DNA of 64,000 nucleotides. Source: Enterobacter asburiae. GTDB taxonomy: Bacteria; Pseudomonadota; Gammaproteobacteria; Enterobacterales; Enterobacteriaceae. Position 1 is the first letter of the stretch. Each line of letters starts with the position of its first letter. Made by a program: the position numbers and the translations under genes. Location of the stretch: contig NZ_CP102247.1 in assembly GCF_024599655.1 (NCBI RefSeq), positions 2,108,001 through 2,172,000 of the forward strand. The letters run 5' to 3'. The notes beneath the pieces were generated by a model. It saw only the letters and a program-made list of their open reading frames with translations, ran no database searches and was not told the DNA's origin. This document shows, in pieces, positions 27,043-35,658 of this stretch.

Positions 27043-27749
27043 TTGAACTCGTCATTGTTTCGCGTCTGCTCGAGTACCCGGATGCTGCGCTTGCGCAGCA
27101 TCAGCAGGAACTCTTTGATGCACTCGCGTCATCTGAAAACCTGGATAAAGACGATGCCCAGAAGCTGGGCGTCTTCCTCCGCGATCTGCTGGCGCGCGAT
27201 CTGCTCGATGTCCAGGCGGACTACAGCCAGCTGTTTGACCGCGGGCGCGCTACGTCGCTGCTGCTGTTTGAACACGTGCACGGAGAGTCCCGCGATCGAG
27301 GTCAGGCGATGGTCGACCTGATGGACCAGTACGAACAGCACGGCCTGCGGCTCGACAGCCGCGAGCTGCCGGATCATCTGCCGCTGTATCTGGAGTACCT
27401 GGCGCAGCTGCCGAAAGAAGAGGCGCTGGGCGGTCTGCAGGACATCGCGCCGATCCTGGCGCTGCTCGGCGCGCGTCTTCAGCAGCGTGAGAGCCGCTAT
27501 GCGGTGCTGTTCGATCTGCTGGTGAAGCTGGCCAACGCCGCGGTCGACAGTGAAAAAGTGGCGGAGAAAATTGCGGATGAAGCCCGCGATGATACGCCAC
27601 AAGCGCTGGATGCGGTGTGGGAAGAAGAGCAGGTGAAATTCTTTGCTGACCAGAACTGCGGCGAGTCTGAAATCTCCGCTCACCAGCGTCGTTTTGCCGG
27701 CGCGGTTGCCCCGCAATATTTGAATATCTCTAACGGAGGACGGCACTAA
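27039..27749 (+). CDS. narJ: Nitrate reductase assembly chaperone NarJ
   Basis: Cytoplasmic system-specific chaperone of the TorD/NarJ family, 236 residues, needed for cofactor insertion into NarG but not part of the final enzyme. The conserved core FDRGRATSLLLFEHVHGES and LPDHLPLYLEYLAQLP are present. ATG at 27039 overlaps the narH stop; upstream in-frame ATG codons lie inside narH and are rejected. The C-terminal FFADQNCGESE...AHQRRFAGAV tail matches E. coli. Confidence 0.96.
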   Translation: MIELVIVSRLLEYPDAALAQHQQELFDALASSENLDKDDAQKLGVFLRDLLARDLLDVQADYSQLFDRGRATSLLLFEHVHGESRDRGQAMVDLMDQYEQHGLRLDSRELPDHLPLYLEYLAQLPKEEALGGLQDIAPILALLGARLQQRESRYAVLFDLLVKLANAAVDSEKVAEKIADEARDDTPQALDAVWEEEQVKFFADQNCGESEISAHQRRFAGAVAPQYLNISNGGRH

Positions 27750-28426
27750 TGCACTTCCTGAATATGTTCTTCTTTGACATTTACCCGTATATCGCGGGCA
27801 CCGTGTTCCTGGTGGGAAGCTGGCTGCGTTACGACTACGGCCAGTACACCTGGCGTGCCGCCTCCAGCCAGATGCTGGATCGTAAAGGGATGCATGTGGG
27901 CTCTAACCTGTTCCACATCGGTATTCTGGGGATTTTTGCCGGTCACTTCCTCGGGATGCTGACGCCGCACTGGATGTATGAAGCGTGGCTACCGATTGAG
28001 GTGAAGCAGAAGATGGCGATGATCGCCGGCGGTGCCTGCGGCGTGATGACCCTGGTCGGTGGCCTGCTGCTGCTGAAACGCCGTCTTTTCAGCCCGCGCG
28101 TGCGTGCGACCACTACCGCAGCGGACATTCTGATCCTCTCCCTGCTGATGGTGCAGTGCGCGCTGGGCCTGCTGACCATTCCTTTCTCGGCGCAGCATAT
28201 GGACGGCAGCGAAATGATGAAGCTGGTCGGCTGGGCGCAGTCCGTGGTGACCTTCCACGGCGGAGCCTCCGCGCACCTGGACGGCGTGGCGTTTATCTTC
28301 CGCGTTCATCTGGTGCTGGGGATGACGCTGTTTGTGCTGTTCCCGTTCTCTCGTCTGGTGCATATCTGGAGCGCGCCGGTAGAGTACCTGACGCGCAAAT
28401 ACCAGATTGTGCGCGCCCGCCGCTAA
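27749..28426 (+). CDS. narI: Respiratory nitrate reductase A gamma subunit NarI
   Basis: Membrane cytochrome b subunit, 225 residues and five helices, anchoring NarGH and oxidising quinol with two b hemes. Axial His candidates are in GSNLFHIGILGIFAGHFLGM and in HLVLGMTLFVLFPFSRLVHIW. The start overlaps the narJ stop by one base (TAATG). Its stop codon overlaps the stop of the convergent exporter gene by four bases, and the operon terminator lies inside that gene. Confidence 0.97.
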   Translation: MHFLNMFFFDIYPYIAGTVFLVGSWLRYDYGQYTWRAASSQMLDRKGMHVGSNLFHIGILGIFAGHFLGMLTPHWMYEAWLPIEVKQKMAMIAGGACGVMTLVGGLLLLKRRLFSPRVRATTTAADILILSLLMVQCALGLLTIPFSAQHMDGSEMMKLVGWAQSVVTFHGGASAHLDGVAFIFRVHLVLGMTLFVLFPFSRLVHIWSAPVEYLTRKYQIVRARR

Positions 28427-29319
28427 TTCACCGTTTTGACACTCACCCCGCACTCGCGGGGTTTTTTTTCGCCCCAGCCCAGATTGTTGCCCGCAGCAGC
28501 AAACAGGATCAGCGCGCCGCCCGCGAGCTGCGTCAGGTTCAGGGAGTGTCCGAACACCAGATTATCGACAACGATCGCCACCACCGGATAGATAAACGAC
28601 AGGGAGCCGGTTATAGGCGTAGGCAGCTTCTGAATTGCGCTGTAGAGCAGCTGGTACATAATGCCGGTATGGACGATGCCCAGCGTCAGCAGGATCGGCC
28701 AGGGAAAATCACTGGAAAATGACGGCATGCTGGCAAACGGTAAAAGCATCACGACGCCCGTCAGCACCTGGATAAAGGCAATATGCTGCGGTGCGATTGT
28801 TTTCAGTTTACGCGCAATAATTGCCGTCAGCGCGTAGAAGAAGGCCGCGGCCATGGCCAGACCGATTCCTGCCTGCCATTCAGTGCCGTGGGCGCCTGTC
28901 AGCTCGCTGGAGAGCAGTATTACAACACCGCCAAAGGCAAGGAACAGCCAGCCCCATTTCACAAGGCTGACGCGCTCGCCTAAAAACATCCCCATTAAGA
29001 CCAGCATAAACGGCTGGGTGTTATAGACCACGGTCGAAAGCCCAATAGAGATCCGCTCATAGGCTGCGAAGAGCAGCAGCCAGTTCACCACTAATGCCAC
29101 GCCGCCGAGAATGGCCAGCAGCAGCGTGGTGCGGGTGAGGGGACTAAAGGGCTTCTGACTTATCCGGATAAAAATTAAAAGCGCCATTGCCCCGATAAGA
29201 CAGCGCCAGAACACCACTTCCGTCACCGGCAGACCGCTGAGCAAAACAAACGCGCCAATAGAGCCGGAAATTAACATCGCCAGGCTCATTTGCCAGACGC
29301 CTTTATGTAAATCACGCAT
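28423..29319 (-). CDS. EamA/DMT-family exporter
   Basis: Inner-membrane protein of the drug/metabolite transporter superfamily, 298 residues with about ten hydrophobic helices in two EamA repeats (SGSIGAFVLLSGLPVTEVVF...; MAAAFFYALTAIIARKL...). Substrate unknown; such proteins export amino acids or metabolites. ATG at 29319 is placed 6 bases after GGAGG; another ATG is one codon upstream. The last ~15 residues (EKKPRECGVSVKTVN) are encoded by the narI terminator on the other strand, so the tail may be recently added. It is divergent from an Lrp-type regulator, its likely controller. Not in this place in E. coli. Confidence 0.88.
   Translation of the reverse strand: MRDLHKGVWQMSLAMLISGSIGAFVLLSGLPVTEVVFWRCLIGAMALLIFIRISQKPFSPLTRTTLLLAILGGVALVVNWLLLFAAYERISIGLSTVVYNTQPFMLVLMGMFLGERVSLVKWGWLFLAFGGVVILLSSELTGAHGTEWQAGIGLAMAAAFFYALTAIIARKLKTIAPQHIAFIQVLTGVVMLLPFASMPSFSSDFPWPILLTLGIVHTGIMYQLLYSAIQKLPTPITGSLSFIYPVVAIVVDNLVFGHSLNLTQLAGGALILFAAAGNNLGWGEKKPRECGVSVKTVN
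28446..28469 (+). terminator. Terminator of narGHJI
   Basis: CCCCGC-ACTC-GCGGGG followed by eight T residues, 20 bases after narI. It is embedded in the last codons of the oppositely oriented exporter gene. Confidence 0.92.
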
Positions 29320-29426
29320 CATCCACCTCCTGATTAGTAACGTTATTGTCGAAAATAGCTGTCAGGTTTTACAGGGGTGAGATAAGGTGAAATACAGTAA
29401 TGGGTTTTTAAAATTAGGTGAAAGCG

Positions 29427-29870
29427 ATGGAATACCTTCTCGATGATATCGACCGACAAATTCTGGCCTGTCTGGTCGAGGATGCGCGCATGTCTTTGAA
29501 GGTGCTCAGCGGACGCATCGGTCTGACTTCCCCCAGCACGGCAGAACGCCTGAAAAGGCTGGAAGAGCGCGGTGTGATTCAGGGGTATGGCGCACGGGTG
29601 AACCTGGCGGCGCTGGGGTATACGCTGCAGGCGCTGGTGCGCGTGCGGCCTTTGCCGGGGCTGTTGCATAAGGTGGATAAGTACATTCAGGCGATGCCGG
29701 AGTGTATTGAGAGCGACAAAGTCACCGGGGAAGATTGCTTTGTGATTAGGCTGGTGGTGCGATCGATAGAGCAACTGGATACGTTGCTGGACGGTCTGGC
29801 AGAGCATGCCCAGTGTAATACGTCGATTGTGAAAAGTTCGCCGGTGAAGCGTCGTTTGCCTCCGATGTAG
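29427..29870 (+). CDS. Lrp/AsnC-family transcriptional regulator
   Basis: 147 residues. N-terminal winged helix-turn-helix (LDDIDRQILACLVEDARMSLKVLSGRIGLT, then SPSTAERLKRLEERGVI) and C-terminal RAM effector domain (VRPLPGLLHKVDKYIQAMPECIESDKVTGEDCFVIRLVV). AGGTG lies 6 bases before ATG 29427; a GTG three codons upstream is inside that ribosome site. The divergent DMT exporter 107 bases away is the obvious target, a common arrangement of amino-acid-sensing regulator and exporter; the ligand is unknown. Confidence 0.9.
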   Translation: MEYLLDDIDRQILACLVEDARMSLKVLSGRIGLTSPSTAERLKRLEERGVIQGYGARVNLAALGYTLQALVRVRPLPGLLHKVDKYIQAMPECIESDKVTGEDCFVIRLVVRSIEQLDTLLDGLAEHAQCNTSIVKSSPVKRRLPPM

Positions 29871-29879
29871 GTTTCTGTC

Positions 29880-29911
29880 GCCGGGTGGCGGCTACGCCTT
29901 ACCCGGCCTAC
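29880..29911. repeat. REP (repetitive extragenic palindrome) element
   Basis: GCCGGGTGGCGGCTACGCC followed by TTACCCGGCCTAC is the classical enterobacterial REP form: inverted GCCGGGT/ACCCGGC arms with the GGCGGCTACGCC core. It lies ten bases after the Lrp-type gene, where it can stabilise the mRNA end or stop transcription. Confidence 0.85.
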
Positions 29912-29935
29912 AACGACGGATTCGGTTTTTATGTT

Positions 29936-30045
29936 GGGGAAGGATTATTCGGCGCGTTGCGCCTCGCCCTTCGGGTCGTTGCCTGCGGCAACGCTTTCTC
30001 GCTACGCTCGAATCGAACCTTAATCGAAGCTTCTCATCCTTCCCC
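29936..30045 (-). ncRNA. Structured RNA behind the tyrosine tRNAs (rtT-like)
   Basis: On the minus strand, downstream of tRNA-Tyr, GGGGAAGGAT (30045-30036) and ATCCTTCCCC (29945-29936) form a perfect 10-base closing stem. Inside are hairpins CGTTGCC-GCA-GGCAACG (29993-29977), CCC-GAA-GGG and GGCGC-AAC-GCGCC. ATCCTTCCCC repeats the tRNA-Tyr 3' end. In E. coli the tyrT operon has downstream repeats starting with the tRNA 3' end and releasing rtT RNA; this looks like a single such unit. Function is unknown. Confidence 0.55.
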
Positions 30046-30103
30046 GTTAAGGAAATGCATGACGCCTGGTGCGAACAGAAGGTTTGGAGTTATTTGGAAG
30101 TGA

Positions 30104-30188
<85 letters not shown>

Positions 30189-30223
30189 AGGGGTAATTCA
30201 AATTTTGATGTCGTGCTGAGAGA

Positions 30224-30308
<85 letters not shown>

Positions 30309-30356
30309 ACGGGGTAATGCTTTTAACTGGCCTGCTTCCTGCTGGAAGCGGGGCGC

Positions 30357-30384
30357 ATCATATCAAATGAGACGCCCCTGTAAA
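30357..30384 (-). promoter_or_regulatory. Promoter of the tyrosine tRNA operon
   Basis: On the minus strand TTTACA (30384-30379), 16 bases, TATGAT (30362-30357), then the GC-rich discriminator GCGCCCCGC typical of stringently controlled stable RNA promoters. It is almost identical to the E. coli tyrT promoter. Confidence 0.88.
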
Positions 30385-30465
30385 GCATTCCTTTAGGGAA
30401 ATGAAGCTGTTTGCCTGCTTTTTATCCGTAAAGGCGCAAAGCTAATCAATTCATTTTCCGAAAGA

Positions 30466-31308
30466 TTAAAGAATGATGGTTCTGTTGCCGTAGACAAAGA
30501 CACGCTGCGCCAGCACCTGATACAGCGCACGACTCAGCACGTTCTTCTCAACGTCACGCCCGGCGCGCATCATGTCCTCGGCCGTGTAGGTGTGATCCAC
30601 GTGAATCACGTCCTGCATGATGATTGGACCTTCGTCCAGATTGTCATTCACGTAGTGCGCGGTCGCACCGATGATCTTCACGCCACGTTCGTACGCCTGG
30701 TGGTAGGGACGCGCACCAATAAAGGCCGGCAGGAACGAGTGGTGAATGTTGATGATCTTGTTCGGGAAACGCGACACGAAGGATGGCGTTAACACGCGCA
30801 TGTATTTCGCCAGCACCACGTAGTCCGGGTTATGCGCTTCAATGGCCTGTGCCATCAGATCGTCGTGTTCTTCACGGGTATGGCCTTCGTGGCTCACCAA
30901 CTCGAACGGAATATCAAAACGCTCGACCAGCGTGCGCAGCGTCTCATGGTTGCCAATAACGGCTGCAATTTCAACGTCCAGACCGCCGTAGTTTGCTTTC
31001 ATCAGCAGGTCGCCAAGACAGTGTGCTTCTTTGGTCACCAGGATCACGATGCGGCGTCGACCTGCTGGAGTCAGTTCGCGCACGGAACCTTCCGGCAGCG
31101 CGCTGTCCAGATCGGCAAGCAGGGTGGTGTCGTTGAAAATACCTTCCAGCTCGGTACGCATAAAGAAGCGGCCGGTACGGTGGTCAACGAACTCGTTGTT
31201 CTGCACGATATTCAGTTCATGTTTGTAGCAAATGTTGGTAATTCGTGCGATCAGTCCTTTTTGATCGGGACAGATGGTGCGCAGAACTTTACGTTGTAAT
31301 GATTGCAT
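30466..31308 (-). CDS. purU: Formyltetrahydrofolate deformylase PurU
   Basis: Hydrolyses 10-formyl-tetrahydrofolate to formate and tetrahydrofolate, supplying formate for PurT and balancing one-carbon pools. 280 residues, as in E. coli. N-terminal ACT domain (about 8-85), then the formyltransferase-like hydrolase domain with the catalytic region IINIHHSFLPAFIGARPYHQ and ATAHYVNDNLDEGPII. Same position relative to the tRNA-Tyr genes and ychJ as in E. coli. Confidence 0.97.
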   Translation of the reverse strand: MQSLQRKVLRTICPDQKGLIARITNICYKHELNIVQNNEFVDHRTGRFFMRTELEGIFNDTTLLADLDSALPEGSVRELTPAGRRRIVILVTKEAHCLGDLLMKANYGGLDVEIAAVIGNHETLRTLVERFDIPFELVSHEGHTREEHDDLMAQAIEAHNPDYVVLAKYMRVLTPSFVSRFPNKIINIHHSFLPAFIGARPYHQAYERGVKIIGATAHYVNDNLDEGPIIMQDVIHVDHTYTAEDMMRAGRDVEKNVLSRALYQVLAQRVFVYGNRTIIL

Positions 31309-31354
31309 CGCCGGGAAATCCTGTTTGTATTTGCGAAGTCTGGGCTGTCAGGCA

Positions 31355-31813
31355 TTACTGCCCGCAACACTTTTTAAATTTTTTACCTGAACCACATGGG
31401 CAGGGATCGTTACGACCAAACTGTGGGCGCGTTCCGTCAATATAATACCACTGCCCGCTTTCCTTTAAGAACCGGGAACGCTCGATAATGGCACCAGGTT
31501 TATTATTCTCGGTAAAACGGGCAATAAAGCTGACGTAACCTTCATCAGCATGACTGCCTGTTGCGGATTCATAGACGGTAAGGCCGAGCCACTGCGTGTT
31601 CGCGAACCCGGCTTCGATGTCCTGTCTGAATTCGTCAGCGTGGCAGGAGGGATGCCAGGTTTTGAGCAGGTAGTCTGCGTCTTTGATCACAAAAGCAGTG
31701 TAACGTGAACGCATGAGGTGTGACGGGTCTGGTGCAACCTGATCGCCAGACAGATATCGCTGGCAACATAGGCTATACTCCAGAGCGCTACCACAGGGGC
31801 AGAGTTGAGACAC
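31355..31813 (-). CDS. ychJ: SEC-C motif protein YchJ (UPF0225)
   Basis: 152-residue cytoplasmic protein with a zinc-binding SEC-C motif at each end: SQLCPCGSALEYSLCC at the N-terminus and FGRNDPCPCGSGKKFKKCCG at the C-terminus, flanking an NTF2-like middle (MRSRYTAFVIKDADYLLKTW). Function is not established. GTG at 31813 is chosen because AGGAAGAG lies 6 bases upstream and the length then equals E. coli YchJ. An in-frame ATG 17 codons earlier lacks support. Confidence 0.93.
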   Translation of the reverse strand: MSQLCPCGSALEYSLCCQRYLSGDQVAPDPSHLMRSRYTAFVIKDADYLLKTWHPSCHADEFRQDIEAGFANTQWLGLTVYESATGSHADEGYVSFIARFTENNKPGAIIERSRFLKESGQWYYIDGTRPQFGRNDPCPCGSGKKFKKCCGQ

Positions 31814-31927
31814 GATTCTCTTCCTGGAACAAAAAATAAAGGCGTTAAACGCTTCGGGTAGCACTATGTTAACTGAGCTATTGCGTTGACGCTATGTCAG
31901 GAATCCAGGGGAAGTAAAACAGGACTA

Positions 31928-32830
31928 ATGAGAAAGGTTAAAATTGGACTGGCGCTGGGCTCAGGTGCAGCCCGGGGATGGTCACACATCGGCGTTATTA
32001 ATGCCTTAAACAAGATGGGCATTGACGTTGATATTGTCGCAGGGTGTTCAATCGGATCGCTTGTCGGCTCCGCCTACGCGTGCGGGAAGCTTCCGGAACT
32101 CGAGACGTGGGTGCGCTCCTTCAGTTACTGGGACGTGCTGCGACTGATGGACCTCTCGTGGCAGCGCGGTGGGCTGTTGCGCGGCGAACGCGTATTTAAC
32201 CAGTTCCGCCAGGTTATGCCTCTCGAAGACTTCACTGATTGTCAGATGCCCTTTGGCGCCGTCGCGACGAACCTTAGCACGGGACGCGAACTCTGGCTGA
32301 CCGAAGGGGATATTCACCTTGCCGTGCGTGCCTCCTGCAGTATGCCGGGGCTCATGGCGCCTGTCCCACACAACGGCTACTGGCTTGTCGACGGTGGCGT
32401 CGTGAACCCGGTCCCCATCTCTTTGACCCGAGCAATGGGGGCAGACATCGTGATTGCCGTCGACCTGCAGCACGACGCTCACCTGATGCAGCAGGACCTC
32501 ATGCCGGTCAATCTCCAGAGCGAAGATGCCGAGGGCGAGAAACTGGCCTGGCATGAACGCCTGCGCGGAAGAATTGGGCGTATGGCCGCACGCCGCTCGG
32601 TTGCCGCGCCGACGGCGATAGAAATCATGACCACGTCAATCCAGGTACTGGAGAATCGCCTTAAGCGCAATCGTATGGCCGGCGACCCGCCAGATATTCT
32701 TATTCAACCCTACTGTCCGCAAATATCTACCCTTGATTTCCATCGGGCTGAGGCCGCCATCGCAGCGGGCTCGTTAGCCGTCGAAAAGAAAATGGACGAG
32801 TTGTTGCCTTTTGTGCAAGCAGCACGTTAA
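31928..32830 (+). CDS. rssA: Patatin-like protein RssA
   Basis: Patatin-family predicted serine hydrolase, 300 residues, encoded upstream of rssB; its substrate is not known to me. The oxyanion loop GSGAARGWSH, the nucleophile motif GCSIGS and the Asp of the dyad in DGGVVNP are all intact, so it should be active. ATG at 31928 matches the E. coli start; earlier in-frame ATGs are in the ychJ-rssA divergent region. Separated from rssB by 91 bases, which may hold an rssB promoter. Confidence 0.94.
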   Translation: MRKVKIGLALGSGAARGWSHIGVINALNKMGIDVDIVAGCSIGSLVGSAYACGKLPELETWVRSFSYWDVLRLMDLSWQRGGLLRGERVFNQFRQVMPLEDFTDCQMPFGAVATNLSTGRELWLTEGDIHLAVRASCSMPGLMAPVPHNGYWLVDGGVVNPVPISLTRAMGADIVIAVDLQHDAHLMQQDLMPVNLQSEDAEGEKLAWHERLRGRIGRMAARRSVAAPTAIEIMTTSIQVLENRLKRNRMAGDPPDILIQPYCPQISTLDFHRAEAAIAAGSLAVEKKMDELLPFVQAAR

Positions 32831-32921
32831 GCACCTTTTTTTGATTACTTCAGCAAAATCTGACAGGCGATAGTGCCGATAGCATGCCACTATTTAGTTA
32901 CTGTCAGCCAGGGGAGGAACC

Positions 32922-33935
32922 ATGACGCAGCCATTGGCCGGAAAACACATTTTGATTGTTGAAGACGAGCCCGTTTTCCGATCTCTACTGGAATCGTGGT
33001 TATCCTCGCTGGGAGCAATCACTTCTCTGGCTGAAGATGGCATCGACGCCCTGGAAAAAATGATCAGCATTACGCCCGATTTGATGATTTGCGACATTGC
33101 GATGCCGCGCATGAACGGGCTGAAGCTGGTTGAACATCTGCGCAACGAAGGCAACCAGACGCCGATTCTGGTGATCTCTGCCACAGAGAATATGGCGGAC
33201 ATCGCCAAAGCATTACGTCTCGGCGTACAGGATATTCTGCTTAAACCGGTCAAGGATCTTAACCGGCTTCGTGAAACGGTCTTAGCGTGCCTTTATCCCA
33301 ATATGTTTAATTCCCGGGTAGAGGAAGAGGAGCGTCTTTTCCAAGACTGGGATGCCCTGGTGAGTAATCCACCTGCCGCAGCGAAACTGTTGCAAGAACT
33401 CCAGCCTCCCGTACAGCAAACTATTTCACACTGTCGCGTAAATTATCGCCAGCTGGTGGCGGCTGACCAGCCAGGATTGGTGCTGGATATCGCGCCTCTG
33501 TCTGATTCCGACCTTGCGTTTTATTCTCTGGATGTCACCCGGGCGGGGGATAATGGTGTATTAGCCGCGTTACTTCTTCGCGCGCTATTTAATGGTTTGC
33601 TGCAGGAACAGTTATCGCATCAAGGACAACGACTCCCGGAGTTAGGCAGTTTACTCAAACAGGTTAACCAGCTTTTTCGCCAGGCCAATTTACCCGGACA
33701 GTTCCCGCTGCTGGTCGGCTATTACCACAGCGGTTTAAAGAATCTGATCCTCGTTTCAGCAGGTCTCAATGCTTCACTGAATACCGGTGAACATCATATT
33801 CAGGTAAGTAACGGTGTGCCGCTTGGGACATTGGGAACGGCGTATCTTAATCAAATTAGCCACCGCTGTTCCTCCTGGCAGTGCCAAATTTGGGGCGCCG
33901 GGGGACGGCTACGCTTAATGTTGTCCACGGAATAA
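32922..33935 (+). CDS. rssB: Sigma-S adaptor and anti-sigma response regulator RssB
   Basis: Delivers RpoS to ClpXP protease; 337 residues, as in E. coli. The N-terminal receiver holds acidic EDEP, phosphoacceptor Asp in MICDIAMPRMNG (D58) and Lys in LLKPVKDL. The C-terminal half is the degenerate PP2C-type domain (DVTRAGDNGVLAALLLRALF). AGGGGAGG precedes ATG. A hairpin (ATCTTAA-TT-TTAAGAT, 33944-33959) follows the stop without a T tract. Confidence 0.96.
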   Translation: MTQPLAGKHILIVEDEPVFRSLLESWLSSLGAITSLAEDGIDALEKMISITPDLMICDIAMPRMNGLKLVEHLRNEGNQTPILVISATENMADIAKALRLGVQDILLKPVKDLNRLRETVLACLYPNMFNSRVEEEERLFQDWDALVSNPPAAAKLLQELQPPVQQTISHCRVNYRQLVAADQPGLVLDIAPLSDSDLAFYSLDVTRAGDNGVLAALLLRALFNGLLQEQLSHQGQRLPELGSLLKQVNQLFRQANLPGQFPLLVGYYHSGLKNLILVSAGLNASLNTGEHHIQVSNGVPLGTLGTAYLNQISHRCSSWQCQIWGAGGRLRLMLSTE

Positions 33936-34135
33936 GCAATTGGATCTTAATTTTAAGATTGCTTTACCTGTGTTTTGTGGGGAGTGCTACTATCGCTGCC
34001 CAGTTTCATGCGTATTTATCCTAATTGATCGGCAACGCGTTCTTTTCAGACCCGGACTGCGGGGCGAGGCTGATATACTCAACGCGTTATTTATTGCATA
34101 AAAGTTCAAAACTTGAACAGCTCAGGAGAATTTGA

Positions 34136-35044
34136 ATGGCTGCCCTAAATTCGAAAGTCAGAAAGGCCGTCATCCCGGTAGCGGGATTGGGGACCAGGAT
34201 GTTACCAGCAACTAAGGCGATTCCTAAAGAGATGCTGCCTCTGGTTGATAAGCCATTAATCCAGTATGTCGTTAATGAATGTATCGCAGCTGGCATCACT
34301 GAAATTGTGCTGGTTACGCATTCATCAAAAAACTCTATCGAAAACCATTTCGATACAAGCTTTGAACTCGAAGCCATGCTGGAAAAGCGTGTTAAGCGTC
34401 AACTGTTAGAAGAAGTTCAGTCTATTTGCCCGCCACACGTTACTATTATGCAGGTTCGTCAGGGCCTGGCGAAAGGTCTGGGCCACGCTGTTATGTGTGC
34501 GCATCCTGTTGTGGGTGATGAGCCTGTCGCGGTAATTCTGCCAGACGTTATTCTGGACGAATACGAATCCGATCTTTCTCAGGATAACCTGGCTGAGATG
34601 ATCAAACGTTTCGACGAAACCGGCAGCAGCCAGATCATGGTTGAGCCTGTTGAAGACGTGACGGCATACGGTGTGGTTGACTGCAAAGGCGTTAACCTTG
34701 AGCCGGGCGAAAGTGTGCCAATGGTTGGCGTGGTAGAGAAGCCTAAAGCCGACGTAGCGCCTTCAAACCTGGCCGTCGTAGGCCGCTACGTTCTGAGCGC
34801 GGAAATCTGGCCTCTGCTGGCGAAAACGCCTCCAGGAGCGGGTGATGAGATCCAACTGACGGATGCCATCGATATGCTGATCGAGAAAGAGACCGTTGAG
34901 GCTTACCATATGAAAGGTAAGAGCCACGACTGCGGTAATAAGCTCGGTTATATGCAGGCGTTTGTTGAATATGGTATTCGCCACAATACCCTTGGCGAAG
35001 AATTTAAAACCTGGCTCAAAGAGAGCGCTGGTTTTAAGAAATAA
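34136..35044 (+). CDS. galU: UTP-glucose-1-phosphate uridylyltransferase GalU
   Basis: Makes UDP-glucose from UTP and glucose-1-phosphate for galactose use, lipopolysaccharide, trehalose and capsule. 302 residues, identical in length to E. coli. Nucleotidyltransferase signature GLGTRMLPATKAIPKEMLP at about residue 20, VEKPKADVAPS, and the metal-binding DVILDEYESDLS are seen. CAGGAG precedes ATG. Followed by a clear terminator. Confidence 0.97.
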   Translation: MAALNSKVRKAVIPVAGLGTRMLPATKAIPKEMLPLVDKPLIQYVVNECIAAGITEIVLVTHSSKNSIENHFDTSFELEAMLEKRVKRQLLEEVQSICPPHVTIMQVRQGLAKGLGHAVMCAHPVVGDEPVAVILPDVILDEYESDLSQDNLAEMIKRFDETGSSQIMVEPVEDVTAYGVVDCKGVNLEPGESVPMVGVVEKPKADVAPSNLAVVGRYVLSAEIWPLLAKTPPGAGDEIQLTDAIDMLIEKETVEAYHMKGKSHDCGNKLGYMQAFVEYGIRHNTLGEEFKTWLKESAGFKK

Positions 35045-35064
35045 GCCAGGGCTGCAAATGTTCG

Positions 35065-35096
35065 AAACCGGTGAGGCGCTGCCCACCGGTTTTTTT
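35065..35096 (+). terminator. Terminator of galU
   Basis: ACCGGTG (35067-35073) pairs with CACCGGT (35084-35090), loop AGGCGCTGCC, followed by seven T residues. Confidence 0.9.
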
Positions 35097-35199
35097 ATGT
35101 CCAAAACACCCCGGAATCAGCGTGGTTGTAAGCGTTGTGAAATAGCCGAATAACACGTTATGACAGAGTGTAAGGGGATGTTTGCGACAAATTTTGGTT

Positions 35200-35229
35200 A
35201 AAAAAAATCCCGCATTACGCGGGATTTTT
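35200..35229 (-). terminator. Terminator of hns
   Basis: ATCCCGC-ATTAC-GCGGGAT with A-rich sequence before and T-rich after on the plus strand, so it can act in both directions; on the minus strand it follows the hns stop by about 15 bases. Confidence 0.88.
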
Positions 35230-35244
35230 CTGAATGTGGCGTGA

Positions 35245-35658
35245 TTAATCCTTGATCAGGAAATCATCCAGCTGTTTACCTTGCTCATCCATGGCTTTCT
35301 TGATAACAGCAGGAGTACGACCCTGGCCAGTCCAGGTTTTAGTTTCGCCGTTCTCGTCAACGTAGCTATATTTAGCAGGACGAGCAGCACGCTTGGCTTT
35401 GGTACCGGTTTTAGCGGCAGCCATGCTGTTCAGCAATTCATTTGGATCGATACCATCAGCAATCAGCATTTCACGATATTGCTGCAGTTTACGAGTACGC
35501 TCTTCGATTTCAGCAGCAGCAGCGCTTTCTTCTTCGCGACGTTCATTAACTACAACTTCTAATTTTTCCAGCATTTCTTCAAGCGTTTCGAGGGTGCATT
35601 CTCTTGCCTGCGCACGAAGAGTACGGATGTTGTTCAGAATTTTAAGTGCTTCGCTCAT
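35245..35658 (-). CDS. hns: Nucleoid-associated silencer H-NS
   Basis: Global DNA-bridging repressor of AT-rich and horizontally acquired genes; 137 residues. N-terminal coiled-coil oligomerisation region (about 1-80; LEEMLEKLEVVVNERREEE) and C-terminal DNA-binding domain with the AT-hook-like loop TWTGQGRTPAVIKKAM. The start at 35658 (MSEALKILNNIRTLRAQ) matches E. coli; further in-frame upstream codons are non-coding leader. The upstream 550 bases are AT-rich, consistent with autoregulation. Confidence 0.98.
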   Translation of the reverse strand: MSEALKILNNIRTLRAQARECTLETLEEMLEKLEVVVNERREEESAAAAEIEERTRKLQQYREMLIADGIDPNELLNSMAAAKTGTKAKRAARPAKYSYVDENGETKTWTGQGRTPAVIKKAMDEQGKQLDDFLIKD

